DNA of 64,000 nt from CBDFLA01 sp965248915 (lineage in GTDB: Bacteria; Pseudomonadota; Alphaproteobacteria; M2410): the NCBI GenBank assembly GCA_965248915.1, contig OZ252216.1:3038001-3102000 (forward strand). The letters run 5' to 3'. The notes under the pieces are model-generated. The model searched no databases. It was given only the letters and a program-made list of their open reading frames with translations, and was not told the origin of the DNA. The position numbers and the translations under genes are program-made. This document shows, piece after piece, positions 7,668-16,384 of the stretch (position 1 is its first letter; every line of letters starts with the position of its first letter).

Positions 7668-8831
7668 ATGACAGCAAGTGACCACGAAAAATCGATGATC
7701 GAAGTTGAGCGGGCCGTCCTCGACCTTCGCCGTGGGTGCCCCGTTGTGATCACAGAGGGGTCAAGTAGCGCTCATCTCATTGCTTCAGCTGAGCTTATCG
7801 ACCAGGCGTGGCTGACCGAAATGAGGGCGCTGTCCACACAACAGCCTCATATTTTACTCACCCACAATCGCGCCAAAACACTCAAGATCCGCCTCTACAC
7901 CGAAGAGGCCATTGCGATTGCAATGAAGGACCAAGATAATCTTGAGCTGATCCGACATCTTTCCGACCCGTCGGCAGATCTCGGGCATCCCCTCATGGGC
8001 CCCTTTCAAGCGGAACGAGATCAACCAGGCAAATGTGAAATCGCCGGGATCGAGTTGGCAAAGCTCGCTGGCCTCCTCCCGAGTGTTGTCTCAATCTCAT
8101 TGGCCAATCTCGGGGGGCCCCCAAACCCTGACGCATTCGCAAAGAGCAGAGGGCTCTTGTCAGTCGAAAGCCTAGATATCAGTGATTTCGACACAGCTTC
8201 TGCCACCAAGTTAGAGAAGGTCTCTGAGCTTCCCTTCGGCCTTCAAATGGTAAGCAGCGCCGACGTGCCGCTCAAAGAGGCGCCAAAAGCCCGCCTCATC
8301 GCCTTTCGCCCGCAAGGGTTATTGGGTGGTGGACCTGAACATCTCGCCATCGTGATCGGCCATCCCGAGCCCCATCAGCCAGTCCTCGCCCGCTTGCACT
8401 CCGAATGTTTCACCGGCGACTTGCTTGGATCCCTAAAATGTGATTGCGGCGATCAGCTCCGTGGAGCCATCCGCGAGATTGCAGAAAGCGGCGACGGGAT
8501 TTTGCTCTATCTAGCCCAAGAAGGCCGCGGCATCGGGCTCATGAACAAATTGCGAGCCTATGCGCTTCAAGACCAAGGGTTCGATACTGTGGAAGCCAAT
8601 CAAAGACTAGGCTTTGAGACCGATGAGAGACTATTTGCCTGTGCCGCGGAAATGCTCAAGAAGCTAGGGTTTTCTGCCGTCCGTCTCATGACAAACAACC
8701 CAGACAAGGTCGCTCAACTTGAAACCTGCGGGATCGAGGTGACAGAGCGTGTCCGCCATTCCTTTCCTTCCAACGAACACAACGCGCACTACCTTGCCAC
8801 CAAAGCAAAGAAGACCGGACATATCTTGTAG
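7668..8831 (+). CDS. ribA: GTP cyclohydrolase II with degenerate N-terminal DHBP-synthase-like domain
   Basis: RibA opens the imidazole ring of GTP in the first step of riboflavin synthesis. The C-terminal half has the zinc site HSECFTGDLLGSLKCDCG, the catalytic AQEGRGIGLMNKLRAY, and LGFETDERLF followed by RLMTNNPDK. The first ~190 residues align in position with a RibB domain, but I see no DDEDREN-type catalytic motif, so only the cyclohydrolase activity is predicted. The 387-residue length matches this two-domain alphaproteobacterial form. It is transcribed divergently from the response regulator across a 222-base spacer in which I see no riboswitch. Confidence 0.93.
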   Translation: MTASDHEKSMIEVERAVLDLRRGCPVVITEGSSSAHLIASAELIDQAWLTEMRALSTQQPHILLTHNRAKTLKIRLYTEEAIAIAMKDQDNLELIRHLSDPSADLGHPLMGPFQAERDQPGKCEIAGIELAKLAGLLPSVVSISLANLGGPPNPDAFAKSRGLLSVESLDISDFDTASATKLEKVSELPFGLQMVSSADVPLKEAPKARLIAFRPQGLLGGGPEHLAIVIGHPEPHQPVLARLHSECFTGDLLGSLKCDCGDQLRGAIREIAESGDGILLYLAQEGRGIGLMNKLRAYALQDQGFDTVEANQRLGFETDERLFACAAEMLKKLGFSAVRLMTNNPDKVAQLETCGIEVTERVRHSFPSNEHNAHYLATKAKKTGHIL

Positions 8832-8846
8832 TAACTTGGGTTTCGA

Positions 8847-8862
8847 TTCGTACACGTACGAA
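8847..8862. repeat. Perfect 7-2-7 palindrome between ribA and yggS
   Basis: TTCGTAC-AC-GTACGAA lies between the convergent 3' ends of ribA and yggS. A two-base loop is too tight for a good RNA hairpin and there is no T tail, so a DNA-binding site is as plausible as a terminator. Confidence 0.4.
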
Positions 8863-8888
8863 AATGGATGAGCGGCGCGCGCTCTCGG

Positions 8889-9563
8889 CTATTCCGCAGG
8901 GGGGCGTGCGCCAAAAACAGCCGTCCCGACCCGCACATGGGTAGCTCCAAATTCAATTGCCATCTCAAAATCACCGCTCATCCCCATAGATAATTGGCTA
9001 AGACCATTGCGCCTGGCGATCTTCTGCAAAAGCATGAAGTGCAAGGAGGGATCTTCGTCGAGAGGCGGGATGCACATCAAGCCGACCACCGCCAAACCAA
9101 GCCCCCGGCATCTCTCAACAAGATCATCAACATTCGATGGGAAAACCCCCGATTTCTGGGATTCCTCGCCGGTATTGACCTGGATATAGATGGGAAGGTT
9201 TCGGCCTTGTTTTTTCATTTCACCGGCGAGTTTGACCGCCAATTTCTCCCGGTCAACACTCTCAATCACATCGAAGAGGCCAACCGCTTCTTTTGCTTTG
9301 TTGGTCTGCAAGGGACCAATGAGGTGCAGTTCGATACCGTCATATCGCGCTTTCAGGTCCGGCCATTTTGACAGCGCCTCTTGCACACGGTTTTCGCCAA
9401 AAATGCGGTGGCCTGCGTCCAACACTAAGGTGATATTTTCTGGTCCATGCACCTTCGACACCGCCACCAATGTGATATCTTGCGGGAACCGACCACAAGT
9501 CTGAGCGGACGCATTGATCTTTGCGCGCACGTCACGCAAGCCTTCAGTTGGGTCAAACGTCAT
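8889..9563 (-). CDS. PLP homeostasis protein (YggS/PROSC family)
   Basis: This is a 224-residue single-domain pyridoxal-phosphate-binding protein with an alanine-racemase-like TIM barrel, known in the family for vitamin B6 and amino/keto acid balance. The PLP lysine is in VAVSKVHGPENI. Also present are FGENRVQEALSKW, HLIGPLQTNKAKEA, YIQVNTGEESQKSG, LMCIPP and the phosphate-binding LSMGMSGDFEMAIEFGATHVRVGTAVFG. The first bases overlap the possible 5' end of the divergent ThiE-like gene. Confidence 0.93.
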   Translation of the reverse strand: MTFDPTEGLRDVRAKINASAQTCGRFPQDITLVAVSKVHGPENITLVLDAGHRIFGENRVQEALSKWPDLKARYDGIELHLIGPLQTNKAKEAVGLFDVIESVDREKLAVKLAGEMKKQGRNLPIYIQVNTGEESQKSGVFPSNVDDLVERCRGLGLAVVGLMCIPPLDEDPSLHFMLLQKIARRNGLSQLSMGMSGDFEMAIEFGATHVRVGTAVFGARPPAE

Positions 9564-10207
9564 CGAGCTACTTATCTAATTGGGAGACGAAACTGCCCCC
9601 TACCCTAACAAGCCAAGCAAGAAAGCTCAATTTGAAGCTCCGGCAAAGCAGCCAGGTCTCTGGAGTGGCCCTGCCGCCGACGCTACTACTAACCGATCAA
9701 GCCAGGCTCGCCGATCCAATTGCCGCAGCAGCCAGACAACCCCGTGGAGCCGGGATTGTCGTGCGAAACTATGGTGATCCGTACAGAGAGGATCTCCTGA
9801 AGCGACTTCGCACAATCTGCAGAGAATGTGGGCTGGTATTTCTGGTCGCAGGTCACCCTCATCTCGCTCTCAGGTTTGCGGCGGATGGCTGCCACCTGCC
9901 GGAGCATCTCCATCATCTCATCCCGCGCGCGAAGATCATGAAGCCAAATCTCATGGTTACCGCTGCAGCTCACTCATTTCCCGCACTCCACTCGGCCCAA
10001 GCCAAAGGGGCTGATGCGGCCTTGATTTCTCCCGTTTTTCACACCAAAAGTCACACAAAGACGGCGCCCATAGGGCCCTTGAAATTGGCCCAATGGGCCA
10101 ACCAAATCAATCTCCCTCTCTACGCTCTTGGCGGCATTACGTCGATCACAGCTCAGCGACTACAGGGCATTCGTCTTGCGGGTCTGGCCGGGATCGGTGG
10201 ATTCTAG
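9521..10207 (+). CDS. ThiE/TenI-like protein lacking canonical catalytic residues
   Basis: The fold is that of thiamine-phosphate synthase: a TIM barrel with LPPTLLLTDQARLADP, a late GADAALISPVFHT strand, LYALGGI and GLAGIGGF. The usual active-site signatures are altered: no QLR-x-K, AGHPHLA in place of NDR-x-LA, and HLPE in place of HLGQ. It is therefore probably not an ordinary thiamine synthase. The start is uncertain. The given TTG overlaps yggS by 43 bases; starts further in (for example TTG 9632 or GTG 9665) are possible. A strong opposite-strand terminator follows. Confidence 0.75.
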   Translation: MRARHASLQLGQTSSSYLSNWETKLPPTLTSQARKLNLKLRQSSQVSGVALPPTLLLTDQARLADPIAAAARQPRGAGIVVRNYGDPYREDLLKRLRTICRECGLVFLVAGHPHLALRFAADGCHLPEHLHHLIPRAKIMKPNLMVTAAAHSFPALHSAQAKGADAALISPVFHTKSHTKTAPIGPLKLAQWANQINLPLYALGGITSITAQRLQGIRLAGLAGIGGF

Positions 10208-10211
10208 CCAC

Positions 10212-10233
10212 AAAAAAAGCGGCTAAGCGCCGC
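10212..10233 (-). terminator. Rho-independent terminator of porin 1
   Basis: Read on the minus strand, GCGGC-gctta-GCCGC is followed by seven T (a run of A at 10212-10218 on the plus strand). It lies 26 bases after the porin stop codon. Confidence 0.75.
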
Positions 10234-10259
10234 AGGTGGATCACGTCTTAGGTCTCCAA

Positions 10260-11396
10260 CTAGAACTTCAACGCTGTCTCCAAAATCACGGCATTACCAT
10301 CCTGATCGGCAACCTCGTCGTCATCGTGCTGCAGGCCAAGGCCGATCCGGAACCCGCGAGCAATCTTGTACCGCGCTGACAACATGTAGGACTGTCCATC
10401 AATATCCGTGCCCCCGGTATGGGCCGTGCCTTCATGTTCTGCGTATTGAGCGCTCACTTTCCAAGCACCACCTTCCCAGGCCACGCCGGCATCCCAAGCT
10501 TCATAGTCTTTCTGGACACCAGAAAAACCGCCCTCGGCATGAACCAACCCGTGACTGTCCCGGTAGGAGCCGCCAACGGTGAACCCGCCAATGCCCACAT
10601 TGACGCCCACATTCCATTCGTTACGCTCAACCTTTTCGATCACACAGTCCCCGGCATTACAATCATCCGCTGTTAGATAGGTAGCGCCCACTTCCAACTC
10701 AACATCGTTGAATGTCTCGTTGATGATGATACCTGCTTCCCAGATTTCATCGACCTCGAAGAGGGAATCGAGATTGTCAGCGGCGGTATAGCCTTGGGAA
10801 TTGTTCTCGCCTTCCGGCGTGATTGAGAAGCCAAGTTTCACTGGCCCTACTTTGGGCGTCATATAAGTCAGTTTGGTGAAATCTTGTGAGCTGTCATTAA
10901 CTGTGGAAACTTGTGCCAGCGCTAATGGGTCCATCATATCGTCATTCGGTGCGAAGAAACCCATCGGACCGCGATCACTGGCGGAGTGCTTGATGAGGGC
11001 ATGCGGAGAGGTAACGGAGAACTTATCTGCAACGCCGTCATCTTGACCAAACTCAAAACGACCCCAGCCGCCTTCCACAAAAATGCCGACTTCGTCGACC
11101 ACGTCGTCGCTATCGTTTTCCAGTTCGAATTCGCTTTTGAAGCCAACGCGCAATCCATTATCGAGGATCATTGCCCCCCGGATGTGGATTTCTGCATCGC
11201 TTCCGAATTTGTAATCCCGATCGTCCAAAAATGCAGGCAGAGGAAAATCTTGGTCGCGCGCATCGCCATCTGTCGCCGCAATTGCGCCAACGAAATATCC
11301 GCCGAGTTCAAGTTTGATTTTGTCATCAGCAAATGCCGGCGATCCCAACGCGAGGATCGCAGCCAGTGCTGCTGATTGACCCAAAATCTTCTTCAT
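10260..11396 (-). CDS. Outer-membrane porin 1
   Basis: This is a general-diffusion beta-barrel porin. The signal peptide MKKILGQSAALAAILALGSPAFA is followed by the strand LELGGYFVGAIAATD. Amphipathic strands alternate with Asp/Asn-rich turns (GFKSEFELENDSDD, WGRFEFGQDDG), and the protein ends in Phe (ILETALKF), the outer-membrane assembly signal. The start is ATG 11396; a GTG 21 bases earlier would add seven residues before the signal peptide. It is a tandem paralog of the upstream porin, with the same opening, middle and terminal strands. One or two cysteines may be bonded (DDCNAGDCVIEK). Confidence 0.92.
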   Translation of the reverse strand: MKKILGQSAALAAILALGSPAFADDKIKLELGGYFVGAIAATDGDARDQDFPLPAFLDDRDYKFGSDAEIHIRGAMILDNGLRVGFKSEFELENDSDDVVDEVGIFVEGGWGRFEFGQDDGVADKFSVTSPHALIKHSASDRGPMGFFAPNDDMMDPLALAQVSTVNDSSQDFTKLTYMTPKVGPVKLGFSITPEGENNSQGYTAADNLDSLFEVDEIWEAGIIINETFNDVELEVGATYLTADDCNAGDCVIEKVERNEWNVGVNVGIGGFTVGGSYRDSHGLVHAEGGFSGVQKDYEAWDAGVAWEGGAWKVSAQYAEHEGTAHTGGTDIDGQSYMLSARYKIARGFRIGLGLQHDDDEVADQDGNAVILETALKF

Positions 11397-11471
11397 CTCT
11401 TGCTTCCCAATTCGCACAGTCCGGCAATCCGGATTGTCATTTCCTCAACCACACCGTCTAACGAACGCAGA

Positions 11472-11485
11472 CGACAGGCCTGTCG
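11472..11485. repeat. Perfect 14-bp palindrome in the porin 1 leader
   Basis: CGACAGG-CCTGTCG lies about 76-89 bases before the porin start and about 45-58 bases after the predicted transcript start. It could be an operator or a leader structure; nothing identifies the factor. Confidence 0.35.
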
Positions 11486-11536
11486 AACACAGACGATAGC
11501 CGCCGGACCGGCAACTGCCCCACTTCTCTGCCTTTC

Positions 11537-11566
11537 TTTAAACGATTTATCGGGCCTCCAAGTCAA
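11537..11566 (-). promoter_or_regulatory. Sigma-70-type promoter of porin 1
   Basis: On the minus strand TTGACT (-35, 11566-11561) and TTTAAA (-10, 11542-11537) are separated by 18 bases. The predicted start near 11530 gives a leader of about 134 bases. Confidence 0.5.
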
Positions 11567-11601
11567 CTAACGAGCCCGTAAGGTTGTGGTTCTCCGGGTG
11601 T

Positions 11602-11621
11602 TTGTGACGCAAATGTCACAA
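11602..11621. promoter_or_regulatory. 20-bp CRP/FNR-family-like palindrome
   Basis: TTGTGAC-GCAAAT-GTCACAA is a perfect inverted repeat resembling CRP/FNR-superfamily sites (TGTGA...TCACA, with eight instead of six bases between those half-sites). Its centre is about 81 bases upstream of the predicted porin 1 transcript start, a position known for class I activators. A GTCACAA-type half-site (TTTGTGAC, about 12971-12978) also lies upstream of the second porin. Confidence 0.45.
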
Positions 11622-11810
11622 GGAGATTTTATGGGAAACATCACGGGGTTCCGCCATTTTCGCGGGCCTTGCCACTTGCTTTGTCCGGACGATGAGACAT
11701 TCTGTCTCGCAAGCGGGGCCAAAAACAAGAACCGGCTCAGAAAATCCATCCCACGCCACTCGTTTTCCGAGAATTACATTTGCGAAAAACAACTGATGTG
11801 TGTTTTGATG

Positions 11811-12857
11811 TTAGAACTTCAGAGCCGTCTCAATGATGATCGCCGTTCCGTCAAGCCCACTTACATCATCCTCTTCAAAAAGAACGCCAGCCCCAAGACG
11901 GACGCCTCTTGTAATTTCGTACCGTCCCGCAAGCATGAGAGCCCGACCCTCTTTGGTTTGGACGCCAAGGACGGTCTCACCCTCTTCCTGCCCATACTCA
12001 GCAGTAAATTTCCACTGTTCGGTTTTGTACCCGACACCAACATCCCAAGCTTGGTAATCATCATGCTTGTTACCAAAACCCTTGAGGCCATCGCCTTCAC
12101 TGTCGCGGTAGCTGCCTGCCACTTGCCACGGCCCACAGCCCACACCAAGACCAACATTCCACTCATTATTGTCGAGACCGCCGGTATCGTCGGCTGTAAC
12201 AAATGTCGTGGTGAAGTCGATATCGATGTCGTTGTAGGTGTTGGTGAAGGCCAGTCCGACCTCGATGATTTCATCGCCTGCGTCTTTACCGGCTGACGTA
12301 AAGCCCTTTTTGTTCTTCTCAGCTTCTGGTGTGAACGAAAAACCAAGTCGGAACCCGCTAAAGCTCGGGGTCATATAGGTGAGCTTGGTGTAGTCATCAG
12401 AAGTTTCATTGGTGGTTTGAATGTCAGTGATCTTCAAGGGGTCAAGATCATGGTCATTGGTCGCGTGCTCTTGCAAAGCCCTCGGCGACTCGACCCGGAA
12501 CGTATCTCCAATCCCGTCATTTTGCCCAAATTCGACCTTACCAAAGGCCCCTTTAAAGTAGATGTAAACTTCGTCAACGGTGTCTTCCCCGGGTCCGTTG
12601 TCGCCGTCATCCTCGAGCTCAAACTCCGCTTTGAAGCCAATTTCGAGGCCATTGTCCAGAATCTGCCTACCTTTGACGTAGATTTCAGAGTCTGACCCGA
12701 ATTTATAATCACGGTCGTCGGTTGGGTGGTCGGTGAAAGCAATCGCGCCCGAGTAGTAACCACCGAGTTTTAGTTCCAACTTTGCCATCGCAGCTGGCGC
12801 AGCCAGTGCTACGATTGCGGCAGAGGACATAGCCAGTCCCAGTTTTCTCATAGCCAT
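11811..12857 (-). CDS. Outer-membrane porin 2
   Basis: This is the second of two tandem porins. The signal peptide runs from MAMRKLGLAMSS to a cleavage near AAMA, then LELKLGGYYSGAIAFTD. The body is beta-rich with Asp-rich turns (FELEDDGDNGPGEDTVDE, FGKVEFGQNDGIGD), and the last residue is Phe (IIETALKF). I chose ATG 12857 because GGGA lies six bases upstream; several earlier in-frame ATGs exist. Strong residue-level similarity to porin 1 indicates a local duplication. Together the pair probably supplies the main outer-membrane pores. Confidence 0.92.
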   Translation of the reverse strand: MAMRKLGLAMSSAAIVALAAPAAMAKLELKLGGYYSGAIAFTDHPTDDRDYKFGSDSEIYVKGRQILDNGLEIGFKAEFELEDDGDNGPGEDTVDEVYIYFKGAFGKVEFGQNDGIGDTFRVESPRALQEHATNDHDLDPLKITDIQTTNETSDDYTKLTYMTPSFSGFRLGFSFTPEAEKNKKGFTSAGKDAGDEIIEVGLAFTNTYNDIDIDFTTTFVTADDTGGLDNNEWNVGLGVGCGPWQVAGSYRDSEGDGLKGFGNKHDDYQAWDVGVGYKTEQWKFTAEYGQEEGETVLGVQTKEGRALMLAGRYEITRGVRLGAGVLFEEDDVSGLDGTAIIIETALKF

Positions 12858-13123
12858 CGAGAGTCCCATTCCAATTTTGTTGTGTTCTTTGATAGAGCGA
12901 GGATTTGCCCGATCCGCAAAGGAGGTCTTAAGGATGCTTTGTTTCAAGGCCAAGACAGAATGTTTTCACTTTTGTGACAGCGCCTCGAGATTCATCAAGC
13001 AAACAGGCTTAGACAAGGCAATCTCATTAGTGTAGTAAGCCATCTGATCTCACTTTCGCCCGGATTTTAGAGGATCTTGTCCTCAAACCCGCGATAGCCG
13101 TTACGAAAAGAGTGATTTTGCTC

Positions 13124-13681
13124 ATGAGAAAGTTTGTTGCGCTTGTTGTCTTTTGGACACTGTCTTTCACCCTCGCCGCCTGCGGTGGAGCTCGGGATGG
13201 AGACGCATACCCGGATGACGGATGGAGCCCGAGCGATCGGATCCTTCGACCAAACCCGGAAGATGAAGGCACTGGCGTCTTTTCCCCGACGTTGAGAATA
13301 TTTGGCCTCGGGGCAGACCGGAAACCTCAATACAGCGAATGGGCGGGTAAACCACCCGGGATCGCGGTAAACACCTTCCTATGGCGCGCCTCATTGGACA
13401 CATTGTCCTTCATGCCTTTGACAACCTTGGATTCTCAAGGTGGCGTCATCATCACTGACTGGCGCGCCAATCCGCAGGTGCCAACCGAGCGCTTCAAGGT
13501 GACGGTTTATATCTTGGACCGGGATTTGCGCGCCGACGGAGTGCGGGTTTCTGTCTTCCGGCAAGAACTTGCTGACATCGGCTGGGCAGACGCAAACGTA
13601 AGCCCGAACACGTCGACCATGCTCGAAAATCAGATCCTTCGTAGAGCCCGCGAGCTCAAAGTGGATTCAGCGCAAAAGTAA
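13124..13681 (+). CDS. DUF3576 lipoprotein
   Basis: This predicted lipoprotein has a hydrophobic N-terminus ending in the lipobox LAAC (about residues 17-20), so it is anchored to an envelope membrane. It contains the family segment GIAVNTFLWRASLDTLSFMPLTTLDSQGGVIITDW and a later ERFKVTVYILDRDLRADGVRV. The role is unknown; it is widespread in alphaproteobacteria next to leuS and lptE, as here. GTG 13112 is an alternative start. A good terminator follows. Confidence 0.87.
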   Translation: MRKFVALVVFWTLSFTLAACGGARDGDAYPDDGWSPSDRILRPNPEDEGTGVFSPTLRIFGLGADRKPQYSEWAGKPPGIAVNTFLWRASLDTLSFMPLTTLDSQGGVIITDWRANPQVPTERFKVTVYILDRDLRADGVRVSVFRQELADIGWADANVSPNTSTMLENQILRRARELKVDSAQK

Positions 13682-13710
13682 TCGTCGAAACGACCTGAAT
13701 TTTTTGAGTT

Positions 13711-13745
13711 CGCCGCAGCCTTTAAAGCAAGGGCAGCGGCGTTTT
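13711..13745 (+). terminator. Rho-independent terminator after the DUF3576 gene
   Basis: CGCCGC (13711-13716) pairs with GCGGCG (13736-13741), with an additional GCC/GGC inner stem, followed by TTTT. It separates the DUF3576 gene from leuS, whose ATG is 35 bases further on. Confidence 0.7.
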
Positions 13746-13779
13746 CATATCTAACAGATGAATTGAAAGAAGAAGAGCC

Positions 13780-16380
13780 ATGAGCCGCTATAACGCCAAA
13801 GAGAGCGAGCCAAAATGGCAAGCCGCTTGGGAAAGCAAGAAGACGTTTGAAGTCGAAGTCGATCTCAGCCGGCCAAAATACTACGTGCTTGAAATGTTCC
13901 CCTATCCATCAGGGCGCATTCACATGGGTCATGTCCGCAACTATTCATTGGGCGATGTCATCGCGCGCTACAAGAAAGCCCGCGGCTTCAATGTGCTGCA
14001 TCCCATGGGTTGGGACGCCTTTGGGATGCCGGCCGAGAACGCCGCCATGGCCAACAAAGTCCACCCGGCTAAATGGACCCACGCCAATATCGACGTGATG
14101 CGAGAACAATTAAAGTCCATCGGACTGGCTATCGATTGGACCCGAGAATTCGCCACATGCGATCCCGAGTATTACCGCCATGAACAGGCTATGTTCTTGG
14201 ATTTCTTAGAAAAAGGCCTGGTTTACCGAAAAGAATCCAAGGTCAACTGGGACCCGGTTGACCACACCGTTTTAGCCAATGAGCAAGTCATCGACGGTCG
14301 CGGCTGGCGCTCAGGAGCGTTGGTCGAACAGCGCACCTTGGCCCAGTGGTTCTTCAAAATAACAGACTACTCAGATGATCTCCTGAACCGGTTGGACACA
14401 TTGGAGCGCTGGCCGGATAAGGTCCGCTTGATGCAGCAAAACTGGATCGGCAGATCCGAAGGTCTGTCCTTTCGTTTTGAGTTAACGGACGGTGGTCCGA
14501 CCACGGATCAATCATCAATTGAAGTTTACACCACGAGACCCGACACGTTGTTTGGAGCAAGTTTCTGTGCCGTCTCAGCCGACCACCCGCTCGCCGGGCA
14601 ACTCGCCTCTTCTTCTGCTGAATTGAAGGACTTCATCAAACAGTGCCAGCGCATGGGCACCTCCGAAGAAGCAATCGAAAAAGCAGACAAGCAAGGCTTC
14701 GACACTGGGTTGAAAGTCAAACACCCCTTCGTGGATGGTCAAACACTGCCGGTCTATGTGGCGAATTTTGTCTTGATGGAATACGGCACTGGCGCCATCT
14801 TTGGCTGTCCCGCCCATGACCAACGAGACCTCGATTTTGCCAACAAATATGGCCTACCCGTCCTGCCCGTTGTGGTTCCTGACGGGGAAAACTCGAACGA
14901 ATTCAGGGTATTAGACGAGGCCTATTTAGGCGATGGCAAGCTCGCAAATTCCGGCTTCCTAGACGGGATGGATGTCGATACCGGCATTAGCGCCGCCATC
15001 GAAAGAATTGAAGAAATGGACCTTGGCAAAGGCACCGTCCAATATCGCCTGCGCGATTGGGGGGTCTCACGCCAACGCTATTGGGGATGCCCAATTCCCA
15101 TTATCCACTGTGCTAAGTGTGGGACAGTGCCGGTACCCAAGGCTGATCTTCCTGTGACCTTGCCCGACGACATCACCTTCGATGAACCCGGCAATCCCCT
15201 GCAACATCACCCGACTTGGAAAAAGGTGCCTTGCCCAACGTGTGGCGGTGATGCCGAGCGTGAAACTGACACATTCGACACATTCATCGATTCCTCGTGG
15301 TATTTCGCTAGGTTCTGCGAGCCGCACGTCGACACGCCCACAGATCCCGCCGCCGCTAACTACTGGCTGCCGGTCGATCAATACATTGGGGGCGTTGAGC
15401 ACGCCATTTTGCATTTGCTCTATGCCCGGTTTTACACCCGCGCCATGAAGGCGACCGGCCACATTGGGCTGGACGAGCCCTTTGACGGCCTTTTTACCCA
15501 AGGCATGGTTTGCCACGAGACCTACCGCGATGCGGAAGGGGCCAATGGCAATTGGATAAATCCTGCCGACGTCATCAAGCGCGATGGTAAGGCTTTCCAC
15601 GTCGAGACCGGGGAAGAACTCATCGTCGGTGCGAACGAAAAAATGTCGAAGTCGAAGATGAACACCATCGATCCAGAAGACATCATCGACCGCTACGGTG
15701 CTGATACTGCGCGGTGGTTTGTGCTCTCCGATTCCCCGCCAGCTCGAGACGTCGAATGGACCGAAGCAGGTATCGACGGAGCCTGGAAATTCACCCAACG
15801 CTTGTGGCGTGTGGTTGCCGAAAACTTAGGCCGTTTGCCTGAAAAGGGTACAAAAGCGCCGAAAACAGTCGGCAAGGAGGCCGTTGCGCTGCGCCGCACC
15901 ACCCACAAATCAATCTCTTCCGTCACCAAAGACATCGAAGGGTTTCGCTTCAACCGTGTCGTGGCGCGCATTTATGAACTGACCAATGAAGCCGCCGCTT
16001 TCGCCAGTAAGAGCCAAGGCAATTTGGACGACGATGCTGGATTTGCTTTGCGCGAGGCCGTTGAAGCCCTCACCTTGATGGTAGCGCCAATGATGCCGCA
16101 TTTGGCAGAAGAGGCTTGGCACTCCCTCGGACACGAAACCATGGTGGTCGACACACCGTGGCCGGTCGCCGACGAGGCGCTGGTGCAAGACGACCTCATC
16201 ACCATCGCGGTTCAGATCAACGGTAAGCGACGCGCTGAAATTTCCCTTGCGCTGGACACGCCTGCAAAAGAAGTTGAAGAGTTGGCTTTGGCGGTGGACA
16301 ATGTGGTTAACGTGATCGGCGACAAGCCTGTTCGAAAGGTGATCGTTGTGCCCAATCGGATCGTCAATATTGTGGTCTAA
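13780..16380 (+). CDS. leuS: Leucyl-tRNA synthetase
   Basis: This class I aminoacyl-tRNA synthetase charges tRNA-Leu. At 866 residues it is full length. Class I signatures are PYPSGRIHMGHVRNY (HIGH equivalent) near residue 43 and EKMSKSKMNT (KMSKS). The CP1 editing domain has the T-rich TTRPDTLFGASF region and FGCPAHDQRDLDFA. Two CxxC pairs (CAKCG, CPTCGG) suggest a zinc finger. The C-terminal part is the anticodon-binding and LeuRS-specific domain (VQINGKRRAEI). The lptE start follows the stop by four bases, indicating an operon. Confidence 0.97.
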   Translation: MSRYNAKESEPKWQAAWESKKTFEVEVDLSRPKYYVLEMFPYPSGRIHMGHVRNYSLGDVIARYKKARGFNVLHPMGWDAFGMPAENAAMANKVHPAKWTHANIDVMREQLKSIGLAIDWTREFATCDPEYYRHEQAMFLDFLEKGLVYRKESKVNWDPVDHTVLANEQVIDGRGWRSGALVEQRTLAQWFFKITDYSDDLLNRLDTLERWPDKVRLMQQNWIGRSEGLSFRFELTDGGPTTDQSSIEVYTTRPDTLFGASFCAVSADHPLAGQLASSSAELKDFIKQCQRMGTSEEAIEKADKQGFDTGLKVKHPFVDGQTLPVYVANFVLMEYGTGAIFGCPAHDQRDLDFANKYGLPVLPVVVPDGENSNEFRVLDEAYLGDGKLANSGFLDGMDVDTGISAAIERIEEMDLGKGTVQYRLRDWGVSRQRYWGCPIPIIHCAKCGTVPVPKADLPVTLPDDITFDEPGNPLQHHPTWKKVPCPTCGGDAERETDTFDTFIDSSWYFARFCEPHVDTPTDPAAANYWLPVDQYIGGVEHAILHLLYARFYTRAMKATGHIGLDEPFDGLFTQGMVCHETYRDAEGANGNWINPADVIKRDGKAFHVETGEELIVGANEKMSKSKMNTIDPEDIIDRYGADTARWFVLSDSPPARDVEWTEAGIDGAWKFTQRLWRVVAENLGRLPEKGTKAPKTVGKEAVALRRTTHKSISSVTKDIEGFRFNRVVARIYELTNEAAAFASKSQGNLDDDAGFALREAVEALTLMVAPMMPHLAEEAWHSLGHETMVVDTPWPVADEALVQDDLITIAVQINGKRRAEISLALDTPAKEVEELALAVDNVVNVIGDKPVRKVIVVPNRIVNIVV

Positions 16381-16384
16381 CCTT

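Larger units (their letters stand above)
11397..11810. other. Regulatory gap between the two porins
   Basis: No supported gene. The gap contains a promoter for porin 1, a 14-bp palindrome in its leader and a 20-bp CRP/FNR-like palindrome upstream, listed separately. I see no clear terminator for the upstream porin here. Confidence 0.5.

Noticed and set aside
11631..12296. Open frame with AAGGAG five bases before ATG in the porin gap
   Set aside because: Most of it runs antisense through porin 2 and the residues have no protein-like pattern; the SD-like sequence is probably part of the palindrome context.
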